Assembly (NCBI RefSeq): GCF_016722895.1
Contig: NZ_JAEQNA010000001.1
Coordinates: forward strand, 1,550,001-1,614,000
DNA: 64,000 nucleotides
Direction: 5' to 3'
Source: Ramlibacter aurantiacus
Lineage (GTDB): Bacteria; Pseudomonadota; Gammaproteobacteria; Burkholderiales; Burkholderiaceae_C
A program made the position numbers and the translations under genes. Below are positions 36,818 through 45,003 of this stretch, piece by piece (position 1 is the first letter of the stretch; each line of letters begins with the position of its first letter). Under the pieces are notes generated by a model that worked only from the letters and a program-made list of their open reading frames with translations, ran no database searches and was not told the DNA's origin.

Positions 36818-36868
36818 GGTGTGCGTCCTGGAACGAAGAACAAAAGAAAAAATGAGTGGCGAACCGTG

Positions 36869-39856
36869 CTACTGGGGCGGAACGACGAGGACGGTGGTGG
36901 CCGGCAGGCTGGCCCCGTCGGTCACCGCGCCCGGCGTGCGCAGGCGGATGACCCGCGGGCCCAGCGCGGCGGACGGATCGACGACGAGCGGGATGGTGAG
37001 TTGTTCGCCCAGCGCATCGGCGCTCCACGCGGGCTGGGCGCCGCCATCGCCGAAGCGCAGGCCGGCCGGCGGGTCGGCGAAGACTTCATGGACGTCGCGC
37101 AGGCCGAGCCCGCGCACGGTGAGGGTGTAGGCCTTGCCGGGTTCGAGCACGATGGGGCCGACCGAGGCTATGGCCTGGACCGCGCCGCCCACCCTGAACA
37201 GCCGCTGTGATTCGTGCACGGCGGCCACGCGCCCGGCCAACGAATCGGCGGTGAACAGTTCGACGCCGAAGGCGGCCGCTGGCGCCTGGTCGCTGGCCTG
37301 CACCGGCAATTGCAGGGAGCGGCCATCGGTGGCGATGACATGGGGGCCGGCAGTCAAGCCGGCCGGCCCGGTCAGGCGAGCACTGGTGACACGGTCCAGC
37401 CCCCAGCCGTGCACGGTGAGCATGGTGCTGCCGCCGCGCGGCAACCCGTCCGGGGCCTGGGGCGAGATGCGTTCGATGGCCGTGCCGACCACCAAGCCCA
37501 CGGCGGGCGCGAAGGCATCCTGCGGCCCCGCGGGGTCGGCCGGCGGAGGCGTCAGCCACACGCCCACGGCCGATGCATGCACCGCCCGGGGTTCGCTGAC
37601 CGCCTGGGTGACGGGCCGCGCCACCTCGATGCCCACGGCCGGCGCCGCGATGGCGTCGCGCGCGGGCCCGGCTTCGCGCGCCACTTGCACGGTGTTGGCG
37701 GGGTGCGGCTGTGCGCTGGAGTCACCGCCCGGGGCATGCAGCACCAGGGTGCGCGGGCCCGAGGCGGCGCCGGCGGCAACGCGCAGCTCGAAGCTCAGCT
37801 GCGCACCGTCGGCGTCGGCGATGAACGGGCCTGCGGCCAGCACGCCGTCGGCCGGGAGCACGCTGGCACCGGTGACCGAGGCCAGCCGACGGCCCCGCAC
37901 GGTGACGCGCACGCCCTGCCCTGCCACCAGCACCTGCGGGGCGACCGAATGCAGCTCCGGCAGCGGCGCGGCCACCAGGAACTGGTCGCCCGTTGGCCTT
38001 GCGAACCACAGGGCTCCGGTGGCGGTTTGCAGCCGCACGCGGCGCGGGCCCAGGCTTGCGGCTTCATCGATGGCGACTTGGAGACGCAGCTCGCGCCCGT
38101 CGGGCTGCACCTGCGGCGGTTGCAGGCTGATGCCTTCGGCCGGCAGGAGCGAGGCACCGGTGACCGCCTGCAGGCCTTCGCCGTGGACCACCAGGGTGAG
38201 CGTGGTACCGCGCACGCCCACGGCCGGGGAGACGCGGTAGGCCGCCGGGCCGACGCTCAGGCCGACGCCCGGTGCGGCAAGCAGGCCATCGGCGACGGCG
38301 CCCGGTTCGGCCGCCGCGCCGACCTGCAGGCCGACCAGCGGCGAAGTGATGGGGGTGACCGCCTGTTCGATCGCCTGCACCAGCTGGAACTGGTTGGCCG
38401 GCGCCGCTTCGGCCGGCGTCTGCCCCGACGGGGTGTGGACCCGCACGGTGCGCGGGCCGAGCGCCGCCATGGGCCCGACTTGAAGGCGCGCACGCAACTC
38501 GCCGCCGTCGGCGCTGACCTGGGGAGCGCTGTCCACGTGCAGGTCTTGCGCCGGCTCCAGCGACAGGCGGCCTCCCTGCAGGTGCTGCCCACGCACCAGC
38601 AGCTCCATGGTGGTGCCGGGCGTGGCGTAGAGCGGATCGAGCGAACGGATGGCGGGCTGGCCGCTGGTCACGCGCAACTCGGCCAGGGCCGGGTGGGCCA
38701 AGGCCAGCGGGCGGCCGGCGCCGTCGGTCAGCTGCAGGCGGCGCAGGCCGGGCGCGGCCGTGGCATCTGCCATCAGCTGCAGCCGGGCCCGCTCGGGGGA
38801 GTGGCGCACCAGGGTGGCGACCAGCCCGGCATCGGGCGACAGGATCACGCGCAGGTCGTCGGGCAGCGCCACGCCGCTGAGCGTGATCGACTGGCTGCTG
38901 CCGGCGGCCACGGCGGCCGGGGCAACGCCGGTGAGGACGGACCCGAGCGCGATGCCCACCGGGGCGGCATGGAAGGAGGTGGTGGTCCGGACGGCGGTGT
39001 CGGCGGACGGCTCACCGACGCGAATGCCCACCGGCGCCGCCTGGCTGGTGTTCACGCCACGGAAGTCGGCCGTGAGGAAGACCGGCACGGAGACGGGTGA
39101 CAGCGTGGCCGAGCTCAGGCGCAGCTCGGCGAAACCAGCGGCGCGCGGACGCACCCTCAACTGCGCCTGGGTCTGGCCAGGCGCCAGAACCAGTTGCGGC
39201 GAATCGACCGCGAGCCGGGCCGCGTCGGAGCTGACCACGGCGACCTCGTGCGCCACGTCGTCCGCGCCGGAGAGGCGCACGGTGATCGCACGCGGGGCAT
39301 CGTCTGGCGGAAGGGCCAGCGGGCTGGGTTCGACCGACAGCCGGGGCAGCGGCGGACTCACTTGCACGGCGACCCGGCTGCTGCCCTGTGCGTTGGTGAA
39401 GTGGAGCAGGTGCCATCCGACGGGGACGGTCGGATCGACTGCGAGATCGAATCGAAGTTCGCCCGCACCCTGGCGCAGTTGGGAAATGCGCAGGCCGGGG
39501 TGTGGGACGGAGAGGTTGCCGGCTGCCAGCCGCGTGCCGGTGATCGTCAAGGCGCTTCGGTCTCCCTGGCGCAGGCGAGAGGGCGTGACCACCGCCAACA
39601 CCGGCGCCTGGGCCGGCCCGGGTCGGCCGGCAGGGGTCACGGCGAGGATGTTGCCGGCCGGGTCGTACGTGTAGTCGGTTGCCTGGCCCGCGCCGTCGAT
39701 GTGCCGGACGAGACGTCCGAGAGGGTCGTACTGAAAAGCTTCCTGGGCCGCTCGGGCGAGCGAGCTGTCCAGCAGCAATGCCAAGAGCAATGCCCCGAGC
39801 ACCGCGGTCGCGGTGCTGGCAAGCCGTGCGGCTGATCTCTTGCGCGTGCCGAGCAC
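36869..39856 (-). CDS. Secreted IPT/TIG-repeat protein with short Rhs motif
   Basis: A 995-aa protein from GTG 39856, which has a GGGGGAG site. The N-terminal signal (LASTATAVLGALLLALLL) is followed by only two YD-type units (FQYDPLGRLVRHIDGAGQAT, then YTYDPAGNIL) and then many Ig-like/IPT-TIG repeats to the end (units with GTTLTLVVHGEGLQAVTG or GGSTMLTVHGWGLDRVTSA). There is no toxin-like C-terminus. First gene of the secreted Rhs operon, divergent from the haloperoxidase-like gene across an 83-base AT-rich gap. Its YD start may let it associate with the Rhs shell; this is inference. Confidence 0.78.
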   Translation of the reverse strand: MLGTRKRSAARLASTATAVLGALLLALLLDSSLARAAQEAFQYDPLGRLVRHIDGAGQATDYTYDPAGNILAVTPAGRPGPAQAPVLAVVTPSRLRQGDRSALTITGTRLAAGNLSVPHPGLRISQLRQGAGELRFDLAVDPTVPVGWHLLHFTNAQGSSRVAVQVSPPLPRLSVEPSPLALPPDDAPRAITVRLSGADDVAHEVAVVSSDAARLAVDSPQLVLAPGQTQAQLRVRPRAAGFAELRLSSATLSPVSVPVFLTADFRGVNTSQAAPVGIRVGEPSADTAVRTTTSFHAAPVGIALGSVLTGVAPAAVAAGSSQSITLSGVALPDDLRVILSPDAGLVATLVRHSPERARLQLMADATAAPGLRRLQLTDGAGRPLALAHPALAELRVTSGQPAIRSLDPLYATPGTTMELLVRGQHLQGGRLSLEPAQDLHVDSAPQVSADGGELRARLQVGPMAALGPRTVRVHTPSGQTPAEAAPANQFQLVQAIEQAVTPITSPLVGLQVGAAAEPGAVADGLLAAPGVGLSVGPAAYRVSPAVGVRGTTLTLVVHGEGLQAVTGASLLPAEGISLQPPQVQPDGRELRLQVAIDEAASLGPRRVRLQTATGALWFARPTGDQFLVAAPLPELHSVAPQVLVAGQGVRVTVRGRRLASVTGASVLPADGVLAAGPFIADADGAQLSFELRVAAGAASGPRTLVLHAPGGDSSAQPHPANTVQVAREAGPARDAIAAPAVGIEVARPVTQAVSEPRAVHASAVGVWLTPPPADPAGPQDAFAPAVGLVVGTAIERISPQAPDGLPRGGSTMLTVHGWGLDRVTSARLTGPAGLTAGPHVIATDGRSLQLPVQASDQAPAAAFGVELFTADSLAGRVAAVHESQRLFRVGGAVQAIASVGPIVLEPGKAYTLTVRGLGLRDVHEVFADPPAGLRFGDGGAQPAWSADALGEQLTIPLVVDPSAALGPRVIRLRTPGAVTDGASLPATTVLVVPPQ

Positions 39857-39896
39857 GACTCCCCCTGGTAGCTGAACAAAGGCGGCGAATGTAGCA

Positions 39897-39916
39897 TTTG
39901 GTTATCAGTCACCAAA
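39897..39916 (+). promoter_or_regulatory. Inverted repeat in the divergent Rhs/haloperoxidase promoter region
   Basis: TTTGGT (39897-39902) and ACCAAA (39911-39916) form a 6-bp inverted repeat with 8-base spacing in the short AT-rich gap between two divergent genes. It is a plausible operator, with no binding protein known. Confidence 0.35.
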
Positions 39917-39939
39917 CGGAAAAGCTAACAAAGGGTTGT

Positions 39940-41193
39940 ATGTCCGTCATCGATCCACTTGCAGCGCACATGCGGCGACGCGGCGTGCTGGCGGTCGTGG
40001 GCGCGGCCCTGCTGCCGCACGCGCGGAGCGACGCCGGTGCGACACCCATTCGCCAGACGACTCCACACGCCTGGTTCGCGCCGGTGTCACCTCAAGGCCC
40101 CGCGCGGTCGCATGTTCCTGCCGGCGCAAGCGACCCGGAGCAGGTGCGGGCTGCGCGACGCCTGCGAGCCTGGACGCGCGCCGTGCAGCAGTTGGTGGTC
40201 AAGTACCAGCAAAACCCCTTGCGGGCGGCCCGAGCATGGGCCTACGTGCAAGTCGCGCTGCACGATGCCTGGGTGGCCGCGGCGCACGCGACCGGGGGTG
40301 ACGCCGCCCAGGCCGAGGGTGCCGCCCAGCGCGCGGCTTCAGGGGTGCTGGCGCAGCTCTATCCGACGGAGGCCGAAGGCCGCTTCGAAGCCGCTTACGC
40401 GGCCCTCGCCTCGGGCCGGACCGCGGCTGCGGAGAACGGCCGCTCGGTGGCACAGGCCCTGGTGGCCCGGAGCCTGGGCGACGGCTCCGGGCGCGTGTGG
40501 CCCCCGAACCGGCGGCCGGCGGAGTTTGCCGGCGCATGGCAACCTGCCTGGCCGCTGTACGCCGCCAACCCCGCCGAAGGTCTGGCCGGCGAGTGGCGGC
40601 CGTGGGTTGCCCCTGCCGCCGCGCGGTACGCGCCGCCTCCCCCTCCCCGGCCTGGCACCGAGACCCACCGACGCGAGACGCTGGAAGTGCTGGAGGTCCG
40701 CACACGCCTGACGGCCGAACAGGTGCGGCTGGCCCACGCCTGGCACCTGGACGCCGGTTCGGTGACGCCGCCCGGCGTATGGATGGACCTGGCCCTGCAG
40801 GAGCTGGACGCCGCAGCGCCTTTCACGATGCTGCAGGTCCTGGCAGGCACGGCCGTGGCGCTGCACGACGCACTCGTGGCCTGCTGGCGCGTGAAGATGC
40901 GCGAATGGAGCGAGCGCCCGATCACGGCCATTCGGCGCGAGCTCGATCCCGCTTTCGAGCCGCTGCTGGTCACGCCCGGCTTTCCCGGCTATGTGTCGGG
41001 GCATGCCTGCGCCTCGGCCGCTGCGGCACAGGTGCTCGCCTTCTTCCTGCCGCAACGCGCCGCCTGGTTCCATGCCCGGGCGCGGGAAGCGGCTGAATCA
41101 CGCCTTTGGGGCGGCATCCACTTTCGCTGCGACAACGAGGAGGGCCTGCGGCTGGGACAGGCGGTGGGGCAGGAGGTGGTGGGCCGGATGTGA
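39940..41193 (+). CDS. Vanadium-dependent haloperoxidase/PAP2-type phosphatase-like protein
   Basis: A 417-aa exported protein. The full PAP2/vanadate signature is present: K319-X6-R326-P (KMREWSERP), S353-G-H355 (FPGYVSGHA) and S-R388-X5-H394-X3-D398 (SRLWGGIHFRCD). The long spacing between blocks and the FPGYVSGHA wording favour the bacterial vanadium-haloperoxidase branch over lipid phosphatases, though the activity cannot be told. The N-terminus has an RRR motif followed by a hydrophobic stretch (MRRRGVLAVVGAALLP), possibly a Tat signal. The start at ATG 39940 has an AAAGGG site. Divergent from the secreted Rhs operon. Confidence 0.82.
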   Translation: MSVIDPLAAHMRRRGVLAVVGAALLPHARSDAGATPIRQTTPHAWFAPVSPQGPARSHVPAGASDPEQVRAARRLRAWTRAVQQLVVKYQQNPLRAARAWAYVQVALHDAWVAAAHATGGDAAQAEGAAQRAASGVLAQLYPTEAEGRFEAAYAALASGRTAAAENGRSVAQALVARSLGDGSGRVWPPNRRPAEFAGAWQPAWPLYAANPAEGLAGEWRPWVAPAAARYAPPPPPRPGTETHRRETLEVLEVRTRLTAEQVRLAHAWHLDAGSVTPPGVWMDLALQELDAAAPFTMLQVLAGTAVALHDALVACWRVKMREWSERPITAIRRELDPAFEPLLVTPGFPGYVSGHACASAAAAQVLAFFLPQRAAWFHARAREAAESRLWGGIHFRCDNEEGLRLGQAVGQEVVGRM

Positions 41194-41207
41194 GCGCGTG
41201 GCCGGGC

Positions 41208-41876
41208 CTACGGCGTACCCCAGCTCACGGCAGCAGGTACCCCGCCGATGCCGTCGCACCAGGGCTGCACGGTGGCGACCTGCGCCTGTGCGTGAGCCGG
41301 CGACACCGCCAATTGGTGGGCCGGCAGGTCCTGCTCGCCGAGCAGCAGCGGCAAGGTGCCGCCGTCGGCCCGCCACCATCGAACGCGGTAATGCTGTGCG
41401 CCGGCGACGGCTTGCCAGGCCAGCCCGGCCTGCGCGCGCCGCAGACCATGTGCCCCGAGCTCGCAGCCGACGCGGCGATCGACGAAGAACACCGCACCCC
41501 GCGCATGCAAGTCCTGGGCGCCGAGCGCCGGGCAATTGCTGCTGACCAGCGCCTTGATGGCCGCGCGCGACGCGGGCACGTCCGCCGGCAGGCGCCACTC
41601 GGTGCCGCTCACCTGCACATCGTGCGCGGCAAGGATGCGGGACTCGGGCAGGACAACGGCCAGTTGCAGGCGGTAAGTGCGCGCGGGGTCGCCTTCCCAA
41701 CGTAAAGAGGGCCGCGCCTCGGCCACCGTCTGCAGGAGCGACGGAACGCTCAAGGGCAGCTGCTCGCAAGGGGGCGCCGGTTCGGCTGCGGCGCCGTGCG
41801 TGAGCGGCCACGCGGCGGCCGCTGCGCAGACAAGGCGCAGCAGCGGCACGAAGTGGGCGGTGTGAAGGCGGTTCAT
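41208..41876 (-). CDS. Periplasmic protein of unknown function coupled to patatin
   Basis: A 222-aa protein starting MNRLHTAHFVPLLRLVCAAA with a signal peptide cleaved near GAAAEP. The mature part has several cysteines (PPCEQLPLS, SNCPALG, GCELGA, PWCDG) and an Ig- or fibronectin-like pattern (TYRLQLAVVLPESRILA, GLAWQAVAGAQHYRVRWW). Its ATG overlaps the patatin stop as ATGA; the frame open upstream is patatin shadow. It converges on the haloperoxidase gene with a 14-base gap. Function unknown. Confidence 0.75.
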   Translation of the reverse strand: MNRLHTAHFVPLLRLVCAAAAAWPLTHGAAAEPAPPCEQLPLSVPSLLQTVAEARPSLRWEGDPARTYRLQLAVVLPESRILAAHDVQVSGTEWRLPADVPASRAAIKALVSSNCPALGAQDLHARGAVFFVDRRVGCELGAHGLRRAQAGLAWQAVAGAQHYRVRWWRADGGTLPLLLGEQDLPAHQLAVSPAHAQAQVATVQPWCDGIGGVPAAVSWGTP

Positions 41877-42772
41877 CGAAGAGGCAAGCGCGGCCCCAGC
41901 ACCTGCGCCAGCTCGCGCAGCACGTCCTCGGTGGCTGCCTCGCCGGCCGCGATGGCGGTATCGGCGCGGTGGAAATCCATCAGGCCGAGGTCGGACACGC
42001 GCGGGCGGATCATCACGTCGGCCGGTTCGCCCGCCAGCCGGCTGCGGGTGATACGCACCTGCATGATGTTCAGGCTCACGCCCAGCACGTCGAACATCGA
42101 GAGCGCCGAGGCCCCGGGACCGCTGCGCAGCCGGCCCAAACCCCGCGGCAGCCAACCCAGCAGGCCCGCGGGGGGCGCCGGATCCGCGCCATCGCCCTCG
42201 AGGTGCCGTCCGATCAGGTCCCAGTTCAGGTCCACGGCCACCACCACGTCGGCGCCCATGGCACGGCACAGGGACACCGGGACCGGGTTCACCAGGCCGC
42301 CGTCGACGATGAGCCGCCCGTCGACCTGCGCCGGCAGGAACAGCCCCGGCAGGGCCATGGACGCGCGCACCGCATCCACCACCGAGCCCTCGCGCAGCCA
42401 CAGCTCGCGGCCGGTGAGCAGCTCGGTGGCCACCGCGCCGAAGGCCACGGGCAGCTGCGTGATCTCGCGGTCCTCGAAGTGGCTGCGAAAGAACGCCAGC
42501 AGCCGGCCGCCCTGGATCAGCCCGCCCGTGACCGTGGTGAAGTCCAGCAGCTTGACCACCGCTGGCCAGGTCAGGCTGCGTGCCCACGCCTCGACCCGGT
42601 CGAGCTGGCCGGCGGCATAGGCCGCGCCCACCAGGGCCCCGATGGAGGTGCCGCAGACGATGTCGGGCACGAAGCCGGCGCGCTCCAGCACGCGCAGCAC
42701 GCCGATGTGCGACCAGCCTCGGGCCGAGCCGCTGCCCAGGGCCAGGCCGATCTTGGGACGATGGGAAGTCAT
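41873..42772 (-). CDS. Patatin-like phospholipase (RssA/NTE type)
   Basis: A 299-aa patatin-fold hydrolase. The oxyanion loop is GSGSARGWSHIG, the nucleophile S43 is in CGTSIGALVG, and the catalytic D158 is in VDGGLVNPVP. This is a complete Ser-Asp dyad of the RssA/NTE branch, which cleaves acyl esters of phospholipids. No signal peptide, so it is cytoplasmic. The downstream periplasmic protein gene is coupled by ATGA. Confidence 0.92.
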   Translation of the reverse strand: MTSHRPKIGLALGSGSARGWSHIGVLRVLERAGFVPDIVCGTSIGALVGAAYAAGQLDRVEAWARSLTWPAVVKLLDFTTVTGGLIQGGRLLAFFRSHFEDREITQLPVAFGAVATELLTGRELWLREGSVVDAVRASMALPGLFLPAQVDGRLIVDGGLVNPVPVSLCRAMGADVVVAVDLNWDLIGRHLEGDGADPAPPAGLLGWLPRGLGRLRSGPGASALSMFDVLGVSLNIMQVRITRSRLAGEPADVMIRPRVSDLGLMDFHRADTAIAAGEAATEDVLRELAQVLGPRLPLR

Positions 42773-42801
42773 GCGGGCGCCATCGTAGCTTCAGGACACG
42801 C

Positions 42802-43632
42802 TTACGCGGAGACGATCCAGCCCTCCAGGGGATCGAGGTCCGGCGGCAGGCCCCAGCCGGGCGGGCCCTCGCGCTCGGCCCACGCCGCCTGCACCAGGCA
42901 CAGCACGGCGTCGATGCGGTCGCCCGAGGCGTCGTCCACCAGCGCGTCGCGCTGCGGATGCGTGAGCTTCAGCCGCAGCGCGAGCCGCGTCTGCCCCGTC
43001 TCCAGGCGCGCCAGCAGGTCCTTGCGCGCGATCAGCCGGTCGGGCGTCTGCCGCGCCCGGTCGTCGCTCTTGTAGCTGCGCCGCCCGATCAACTCGCGCG
43101 CCAGCAAGCCCGGATACGCCTCCAGCGCCACCCGCGCCGGATCGCCTGGTCGCAGCCCCGGCAGGTCCACGCCCGCTGCCAACAGCAACGGAACGGCCGC
43201 GTGCAGCATCCACGCCACCGGCGGATTGACCCATTTCATCGACGGACTCGACCCCGCCCGCCGGTCGAAGGCCCGATGCGCGAACTTGCCCCCGGCGGGT
43301 CGCCCGTCGCAAAAGGCCCGGAAGATCTCGCGGATCTCGTCGCGGCTCAGCCCCGCGTAATGCGCCATGCAGGCCTGCCACTCCAGGGGCCACCCCAGGT
43401 GCTCCACCAGCTCGCGCGGCAGCCCGAACGGAAAGTCGAACCCACCCACCCAGGGCCCCGGCTTGCGCAGCCATTCGCCAAACGCGGCCAACGTGGGCAG
43501 CGCCTCGATCGACGAGAGCGCCACCACGTCGCCCCGCCGCGCGCCATGCGCGAGCACGATGGGTTTACGTGAAGTAGGGCTGCTCGAAAAATCGCAGCCA
43601 ACGAGTGATGAGTTCACGAGCGAGCCAACCAC
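42802..43632 (-). CDS. DUF429 domain-containing protein
   Basis: A 276-aa protein of the DUF429 type, recognised from the opening LVGCDFSSSPTSRKPIVLA, the PWVGGFDFPFGLPRELV segment and the C-terminal ASGDRIDAVLCLVQAAWAE. The fold is RNase H-like in related families, but no activity is established. The start is uncertain: ATG 43632 gives nine residues before LVGCDF, and a GTG at 43617 would also work. Its 5' end runs into the hairpin-containing spacer downstream of the BLUF gene. Confidence 0.78.
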   Translation of the reverse strand: MVGSLVNSSLVGCDFSSSPTSRKPIVLAHGARRGDVVALSSIEALPTLAAFGEWLRKPGPWVGGFDFPFGLPRELVEHLGWPLEWQACMAHYAGLSRDEIREIFRAFCDGRPAGGKFAHRAFDRRAGSSPSMKWVNPPVAWMLHAAVPLLLAAGVDLPGLRPGDPARVALEAYPGLLARELIGRRSYKSDDRARQTPDRLIARKDLLARLETGQTRLALRLKLTHPQRDALVDDASGDRIDAVLCLVQAAWAEREGPPGWGLPPDLDPLEGWIVSA

Positions 43633-43690
43633 GCCACTGGGGGTATCCAGCCACCGCAGCGAGCGGGCCTAGCGCGCGCCGAGCACCGCA

Positions 43691-43708
43691 GCCGTACTTC
43701 GGTACGGC
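43691..43708 (-). terminator. Hairpin with UUCG-type tetraloop between BLUF and DUF429 genes
   Basis: GCCGTAC (43691-43697), TTCG loop, GTACGGC (43702-43708): a perfect 7-bp stem closing a C(UUCG)G loop on the plus-strand RNA and C(CGAA)G on the minus strand. It lies downstream of the BLUF gene. There is no T-run, so it may be an attenuating hairpin or part of a dispersed repeat rather than a true terminator. Confidence 0.4.
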
Positions 43709-43758
43709 GAGAAGCGCAGGCGCGAAATCGGCCCGCGCAGCAGGTGGCTGGAGCCCCC

Positions 43759-44181
43759 TCAAGCCCTCCCGCAGATGGCGGCGGTGGACATGAGGTCTTC
43801 GAGGAGTGCGAGCGACACCCGCCCCGACACCGAATACGGGTCGAGCTCGGGCTTTTCGGAGTACTTCAGCAGAATCGACTGGTTGACCTTGGTCGTGTTG
43901 ACCTGGCCCATGGTCCAGCCGCTGAAGCGACGCTCGCTGATTTCCTCGAAATGCAGCAGGGCCACGTCCTTGTGGCGGGGATCCTTCTGGATGTGCCCAT
44001 AGAGGTCGGACACCGCCATGCGACCGCCTTCGATCGCCTGCAGGAAGATGCCGCCGCCATAGCACAGGATGCCGGTGATGCCGCTGACCGGATTGTGCTG
44101 CCGGGCCTGGTGCAGGATGGATTCGATGACCTCGGGGCTCGCATCGACGGCCCGGCTGCAATAGAGAAGACGCACCAGCAT
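43759..44181 (-). CDS. BLUF-domain blue-light photoreceptor
   Basis: A 140-aa short BLUF protein. The flavin-site residues are in place: Tyr7 (RLLYCSRA), Asn30 (QHNPVSGITG) and Gln48 (IFLQAIEGG), plus the semi-conserved Trp89 in FSGWTMG. BLUF domains bind FAD and change hydrogen bonding on blue-light absorption. No output domain is fused, so it must act through a partner, as other short BLUF proteins do. The start is ATG 44181, 23 bases after the folE stop, so it is probably cotranscribed with folE. Confidence 0.92.
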   Translation of the reverse strand: MLVRLLYCSRAVDASPEVIESILHQARQHNPVSGITGILCYGGGIFLQAIEGGRMAVSDLYGHIQKDPRHKDVALLHFEEISERRFSGWTMGQVNTTKVNQSILLKYSEKPELDPYSVSGRVSLALLEDLMSTAAICGRA

Positions 44182-44204
44182 GAGATCGGGTTCCGACTTG
44201 AAAC

Positions 44205-44927
44205 TCAAGACCTGGGAATCAGGGCCAGGAATTCCCGGCGCAGCGCCGGGTCCTTGAGGAACACACCGCGCATGACCGAGTTGATCATCTTGCTGTCCAT
44301 GTCCTTCACGCCGCGCCAGGCCATGCAGTAGTGGCTGGCCTCCATCACGATGGCCAATCCGTCGGGCTGGGTGCGCTCCATGATCAGGTCGGCCAGCTGC
44401 ACCACGGCTTCTTCCTGGATCTGCGGCCGCCCCATCACCCACTCGGCCAGCCGCGCGTACTTGGACAGGCCGATCACGTTGGTGTGCTCGTTGGGCAGGA
44501 CGCCGATCCAGACCTTGCCGATGACCGGGCAGAAGTGGTGGCTGCAGGCCGAACGCACGGTGAGCGGCCCGACGATCATCAGCTCGTTCAGGTGCTCGGC
44601 GTTGGGGAATTCGGTGATGGCCGGGGCCTTGGTGTAGCGGCCGCGGAACACTTCGTTGACGTAGAGCTTGGCGACCCGGCGCGCGGTGTCGTTGGTGTTG
44701 TGGTCGCTCTCGGTGTCGATCACCAGGCTGTCGAGCACGCCCTGCATCTTGATCTCGACTTCGTCCAGCAGCGCTTCCAGCTCGCCCGGCTGGATGAACT
44801 CGCTGATGTTGTCGTTGGCGTGGAAGCGCTTGCGCGCCGCGCGCACGCGTTCGCGGATCTTCACCGACACGGGCGTGCCGTCATCCGCCGGGTGCGCAAG
44901 GGTGGAGGGGGTCGGTTCGGCTTTCAT
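44205..44927 (-). CDS. folE: GTP cyclohydrolase I
   Basis: A 240-aa enzyme converting GTP to 7,8-dihydroneopterin triphosphate, the first step of folate/pterin synthesis. Motifs include SDHNTNDTARRVAKLYVNEV, the zinc and substrate region VRSACSHHFCPVIGKV, and EASHYCMAWRGVKD. An in-frame GTG at 44948 would add 7 residues; ATG 44927 is preferred. The N-terminal 45 residues before the core are longer than in E. coli FolE. It is followed by the BLUF gene. Confidence 0.95.
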   Translation of the reverse strand: MKAEPTPSTLAHPADDGTPVSVKIRERVRAARKRFHANDNISEFIQPGELEALLDEVEIKMQGVLDSLVIDTESDHNTNDTARRVAKLYVNEVFRGRYTKAPAITEFPNAEHLNELMIVGPLTVRSACSHHFCPVIGKVWIGVLPNEHTNVIGLSKYARLAEWVMGRPQIQEEAVVQLADLIMERTQPDGLAIVMEASHYCMAWRGVKDMDSKMINSVMRGVFLKDPALRREFLALIPRS

Positions 44928-45003
44928 GGGCGACGGGGATGCTAACACCCGGGGTTTGCCAAGGCCGAGCCCGGCCGAAGCCGCCCCAACGGCTGCGAGG
45001 CCT

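Noticed and set aside
36263..39100. Long plus-strand frames opposite the TIG-repeat and Gly-rich proteins
   Set aside because: Composition is that of antisense shadows, and the minus-strand genes have signal peptides and good starts.
36869..39856. The 995-aa protein as an Rhs toxin
   Set aside because: It has only two YD units and no Rhs core or variable tip; the rest is TIG-like repeats.
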